This document shows, piece by piece, positions 4,553 to 7,274 of a stretch of 7,274 nucleotides of DNA. The stretch comes from Alphaproteobacteria bacterium (GTDB lineage: Bacteria; Pseudomonadota; Alphaproteobacteria; Micavibrionales; CSBR16-224). The stretch is taken from assembly GCA_007116755.1 (NCBI GenBank), contig SKHU01000092.1, positions 1-7,274 of the forward strand, given 5' to 3'. Numbering within the stretch: the first letter of the stretch is position 1; every line of letters begins with the position of its first letter. A program made the position numbers and the translations under genes. The notes under the pieces are model-generated. The model was not told the DNA's origin. It did no database searches and saw only the letters and a list, made by a program, of their open reading frames with translations.

Positions 4553-5530
4553 TTATTCTTCCTCCGTTATCACTTCGGTATTCTGCCGCAGCTTTGCAAT
4601 GAGTTTTTCGGGAAGATGACGCGATTGCTTTTCCCTGACCTCATAAACGGGAATACGGTAACGCCGCGAAAAACCGAAAAACGGCGAGCCGGATTTGATA
4701 TGCAACTGCCAGTAACAATGCGGCCCTTCCGGTATTTCATCCGGCTCACGAATCAACTCGCTCTTGAGCGGGGTTTCAAAATGAAAAACAAGACGGGTTC
4801 TTTTTTTACCGTCAGCTTCGGCGTGGGCAGTCTGAACAGCTTCCCAGAAATGCAATCGACGTATTTCTCCGCCATAGATCGACCATTCGATCAGCGCCAG
4901 AGAGGCGCTGTATCGCTGTTGCGGGTCATAGCGCCGGTTCAGAACGATACTGCCGCCGACATGGCCGCCCAGCGCGCCGGGGAACGGATCCATCTCCAAC
5001 AGCGCCGGTCCGAAACGCAGCCGCGGCAAAGCAAAAGACAGCGACCAGAGCAACAGAACGGCTCCGGCCACAGGCAGAAAAAGCATTTGGACTGTACCGG
5101 AGCTGACCTCACCGCTTGAAAAATCGCGCCAGATCATCCAGTAAAATACGGCGAAAGCCATATTCCAGATGACCGCCGTAAAGATTACAAGTTTTGGCTT
5201 TTTTCCGCTGTAAGGTGTAAGGTTATTGCTCCTCCATGCAAGATTGGCGCGCCACGGGCTGTGCGGATCATCCTGCAAACGCTTTTCGCGGCGTTCGTCA
5301 GGCGGCACATAAAACAGCATGATCACGCCCAGAATAAGGGGAAAGGCACAGAGTAAAGCCATAATCAGAAAATCCGCAGGATGAGTCTCCTGTTCCAAAG
5401 CCGCAGCAATAATGCCGACCACAGACAAAAGAATAAACAGCCACGCAGTCGCACGTATGGCAATTTTATCCATCCGCGCTTCATGCGCGCTCATCGCTTC
5501 GCCTTTGTCTTCCCCGTGTTCTTCTTTCAT
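4553..5530 (-). CDS. Membrane protein paralogous to its upstream neighbour, lacking the DUF3592 domain
   Basis: A 325-residue inner-membrane protein of unknown function. From the ATG at 5530, hydrophobic segments lie at about 29-46, 54-75, 115-134 and 147-168, then a soluble domain (about 172-325). The region from SPW (91-93) through RFGPALLEMDPFPG to LGGHVGG (187-193) and on to IPVYE and SRxLPEK (303-309) matches the upstream gene product at 173-392 in the same order, so the two are paralogues. It lacks the N-terminal DUF3592-like domain and the C-terminal extension of that neighbour. The frame extends to a TTG at 5539, but the GGAG site (5540-5543) abuts that codon and lies 9 nt from the ATG at 5530, so I chose the ATG. 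Only 16 nt separate it from the upstream stop, indicating an operon. It converges with the M50-like gene, 7 nt between stops. Confidence 0.85.
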   Translation of the reverse strand: MKEEHGEDKGEAMSAHEARMDKIAIRATAWLFILLSVVGIIAAALEQETHPADFLIMALLCAFPLILGVIMLFYVPPDERREKRLQDDPHSPWRANLAWRSNNLTPYSGKKPKLVIFTAVIWNMAFAVFYWMIWRDFSSGEVSSGTVQMLFLPVAGAVLLLWSLSFALPRLRFGPALLEMDPFPGALGGHVGGSIVLNRRYDPQQRYSASLALIEWSIYGGEIRRLHFWEAVQTAHAEADGKKRTRLVFHFETPLKSELIREPDEIPEGPHCYWQLHIKSGSPFFGFSRRYRIPVYEVREKQSRHLPEKLIAKLRQNTEVITEEE

Positions 5531-5539
5531 GTTTTGCAA

Positions 5540-5543
5540 CTCC
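5540..5543 (-). promoter_or_regulatory. Shine-Dalgarno GGAG deciding the start at 5530
   Basis: On the minus strand GGAG lies 9 nt before the ATG at 5530 and directly touches the in-frame TTG at 5539. It sits in the 16-nt gap after the upstream stop, so translation starts de novo at the ATG. Confidence 0.55.
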
Positions 5544-5546
5544 GCG

Positions 5547-7268
5547 CTACAGCCTCATTTGTTCGGCAATATAATATACCGCCGCATTGGCCTTGCCTGC
5601 CCCCTTTAAACCTTCTGCCAGCACAAGTCTTTCCCCTTCGGGACCGAGAGCACGCACCTGATAGGTCATGACGGTTTTTCCGTCGCCGTATTGCGTCTGC
5701 ATATTGCAGTGAATATGTATGTCCTGAATTTCTTCAATGCGGATCTGCCCGTCAGAGACACGCATTCCGAAAATACGCCGTTCCGACCGGAGAAAGCCGC
5801 CGTCAACCCAGACACGCAACGAATTGCTGCTGGCGTAAAGAGCGCCAAGCACAAAAAGCAGGCCGACCGCCCCCGCAATAAACAACAGGATGACAACATC
5901 ATTTTGTGAAGCAATAAACCAGCCTGTTGCATAAATAACGACACCGAGCGCGGCAAAGGCCATACTTTTACCGATATTGCGCCCGGCCGGATAGAAGATT
6001 TCCGGCCCCGTTGCGCCATGCCGGAAAGGAATTGTTTTCCGCACCAGTTCACGCAGTCTGGCCGCATTCACATGCTGCATCTCGCGCATTTCCTTCTCCG
6101 GCAGATCGCGTGATTTTTCTCCGCCCGTGCGATACACGGGAATTTCATATTCGCGCTCCAGATCCACGCCCGGAAATTCGCCGTGCAGATAAATTTTCCA
6201 CAGCGGATAGCGATCCTCCCGTTTCCGCGCGACGGATTCCGGACGGCTATCAGGCGGTTCAAAACGGAAATAAACCCGCGTACCCTTCGGCCCCGGCGCA
6301 GCATAGGCTTCCAATATGTCCTGCCATTCCGCCTTTTCCCGCCGCGACTGGTTCCGCCCCGAACCGCTGATATAGCTTTCATATTGCGTCAGTGTCACCC
6401 TGTAGGGAATTGTGCTGTCATAAGGCGCATTGACATCGATATATCCGCCGACATGCCCGCCCAGCGAACCCGGAAACGGATCAAGCGTCACCGGCGCCGC
6501 TCCGAAACGCCACCATTCCTGCGTCATTTTCAGCGCCTTGTACAGTAGGAAAAGACCGAAAACCGGAAACAGAAATACGAAAAACACCAGCGCATTCCCT
6601 TCTTCCTGATAATCCTGATAGGCCAAATACGATGCCGGCGCGGAAATCAGATACCAGAACAGCGCAAAACCCCAGAAAATCAGCATGGATATTTTGGCTG
6701 CCGAAAAAATCTCTCCGCCCTGCCATTTCGGGTGATCAAGCCACGGCGACGTTTGCCGCACATCGGGCGCAAGAGCGGGTCTGCCCTTGTAAAACGCTAT
6801 TCCGTAAAAAAGACCGCCGCCGACACCGGCAGCAACCAACGCAAAAAACGTGAGAAAAGCGAAAGCGCCCCAGCGCATGTCACGATCCATGACGGCTTCT
6901 TCGGGACGGTCGGGATTGACAAACACAGCAACGGGTTGCCCGCTGTCTCTGGCGCTTTGCAGCCTTTCAAACATATCATGGTGATATGAGCTGAAATTGT
7001 CGGCCATCTCCAGAACCGCAAGGCGGGTTCCGGTATATTGCCGCCCGCGATAACGGTACACATACTCTGCCTCGACCCTGTATGTCGGAGCGCCATCATC
7101 GCTGGCATTTTCCTTCAATTCAACGGACAGGATCCGCGCGGGTGCTTCCTCCCAGCTTTTCATCCCGTACCATTCCAGCAATGTCGACAGGCTGAGAAAA
7201 TAGAACATGGCCAGACCGGCCAGAAAAAATATACCGCCGACAAAACCTCCCCAGATTTTCTTTCCCAT
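5547..7268 (-). CDS. DUF3592 domain-containing polytopic membrane protein
   Basis: A 573-residue membrane protein of unknown role. Domain order: first helix (about 7-30); a beta-rich extracytoplasmic domain (about 36-130) with the DUF3592 pattern, including SWEEAPARILSVEL, YVYRYRGRQYTGTRL and AVFVNPDRPEEAV; a helix at 134-158; SPW (174-176); helices at 193-216 and 226-244; a soluble block (253-405) holding DPFPGSLGGHVGG (263-275), IPVY (376-379) and SRDLPEK (386-392); helices at 434-453 and 457-478; and a C-terminal beta-rich domain (480-573). Residues 173-392 are paralogous to the downstream gene product. A Met followed by GKKIW and a helix is a reasonable start, but only 6 nt precede it in the window, both upstream codons are open (Asp, Ala) and no Shine-Dalgarno can be seen, so a start further upstream is possible. 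First visible gene of a two-gene operon. The DUF3592 assignment is from pattern memory. Confidence 0.85.
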   Translation of the reverse strand: MGKKIWGGFVGGIFFLAGLAMFYFLSLSTLLEWYGMKSWEEAPARILSVELKENASDDGAPTYRVEAEYVYRYRGRQYTGTRLAVLEMADNFSSYHHDMFERLQSARDSGQPVAVFVNPDRPEEAVMDRDMRWGAFAFLTFFALVAAGVGGGLFYGIAFYKGRPALAPDVRQTSPWLDHPKWQGGEIFSAAKISMLIFWGFALFWYLISAPASYLAYQDYQEEGNALVFFVFLFPVFGLFLLYKALKMTQEWWRFGAAPVTLDPFPGSLGGHVGGYIDVNAPYDSTIPYRVTLTQYESYISGSGRNQSRREKAEWQDILEAYAAPGPKGTRVYFRFEPPDSRPESVARKREDRYPLWKIYLHGEFPGVDLEREYEIPVYRTGGEKSRDLPEKEMREMQHVNAARLRELVRKTIPFRHGATGPEIFYPAGRNIGKSMAFAALGVVIYATGWFIASQNDVVILLFIAGAVGLLFVLGALYASSNSLRVWVDGGFLRSERRIFGMRVSDGQIRIEEIQDIHIHCNMQTQYGDGKTVMTYQVRALGPEGERLVLAEGLKGAGKANAAVYYIAEQMRL

Positions 7269-7274
7269 CGCGTC

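Noticed and set aside
5666..6067. Open frame of 133 codons on the minus strand within the DUF3592 gene
   Set aside because: Alternate frame of the same strand as a long, well-structured membrane protein; no independent start signal.
1..7274. Mobile element, CRISPR, tRNA or defence island
   Set aside because: I found no transposase or integrase motifs, no regularly spaced repeats, no tRNA-like cloverleaf and no defence-type nuclease or toxin-antitoxin pair.

Overview
The window looks like ordinary chromosomal DNA of a moderate-GC Gram-negative bacterium, most likely an alphaproteobacterium. This rests on the style of the thioredoxin reductase, on a putative metallopeptidase of the DUF6782 type and on DUF3592-type membrane proteins; no rRNA or other taxonomic marker is present, so the placement is inference. 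I see no tRNA, rRNA, insertion sequence, CRISPR array or attachment site. Coding density is high and no gene-free stretch exceeds about 180 bases.

Layout, left to right. (1) Positions 1-677, minus strand: the N-terminal 225 codons of a soluble HExxH protein resembling DUF6782 putative metallopeptidases, cut off by the left edge. (2) Positions 678-828: a divergent intergenic region that may carry back-to-back promoters. Each candidate promoter has a related 12-bp palindrome in its -35/-10 spacer, and a further dyad lies at the start of the minus-strand transcript. (3) Positions 829-1701, plus strand: an unrecognised protein with two N-terminal membrane helices and a helical soluble domain. (4) Positions 1726-3593, minus strand: a compact trxB-HAD operon. 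The thioredoxin reductase has every catalytic motif plus a basic C-terminal tail; the HAD-like protein has lost the second aspartate of motif I. (5) Positions 3594-3771: a second divergent promoter region. (6) Positions 3772-4545, plus strand: a polytopic membrane protein with HELGH, GP and LLDGG motifs in the order of the M50 (site-2 protease) family. (7) Positions 4553-7268, minus strand: two tandem paralogous membrane proteins. The upstream, longer one carries an N-terminal DUF3592-like extracytoplasmic domain and a C-terminal domain, and both share a block around DPFPG(A/S)LGGHVGG.

How the genes may work together: trxB supplies reduced thioredoxin in the cytosol, and the HAD gene is translated from the same message after a 5-nt gap. 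The metallopeptidase-like gene and the two-helix protein may be co-regulated through the shared dyads. The two DUF3592-type proteins probably act together in the envelope. No link between these modules can be shown from the sequence. The strongest leads are the twin spacer palindromes, the DxV HAD active site and the paralogous membrane pair; none amounts to a clearly new defence or mobile system.
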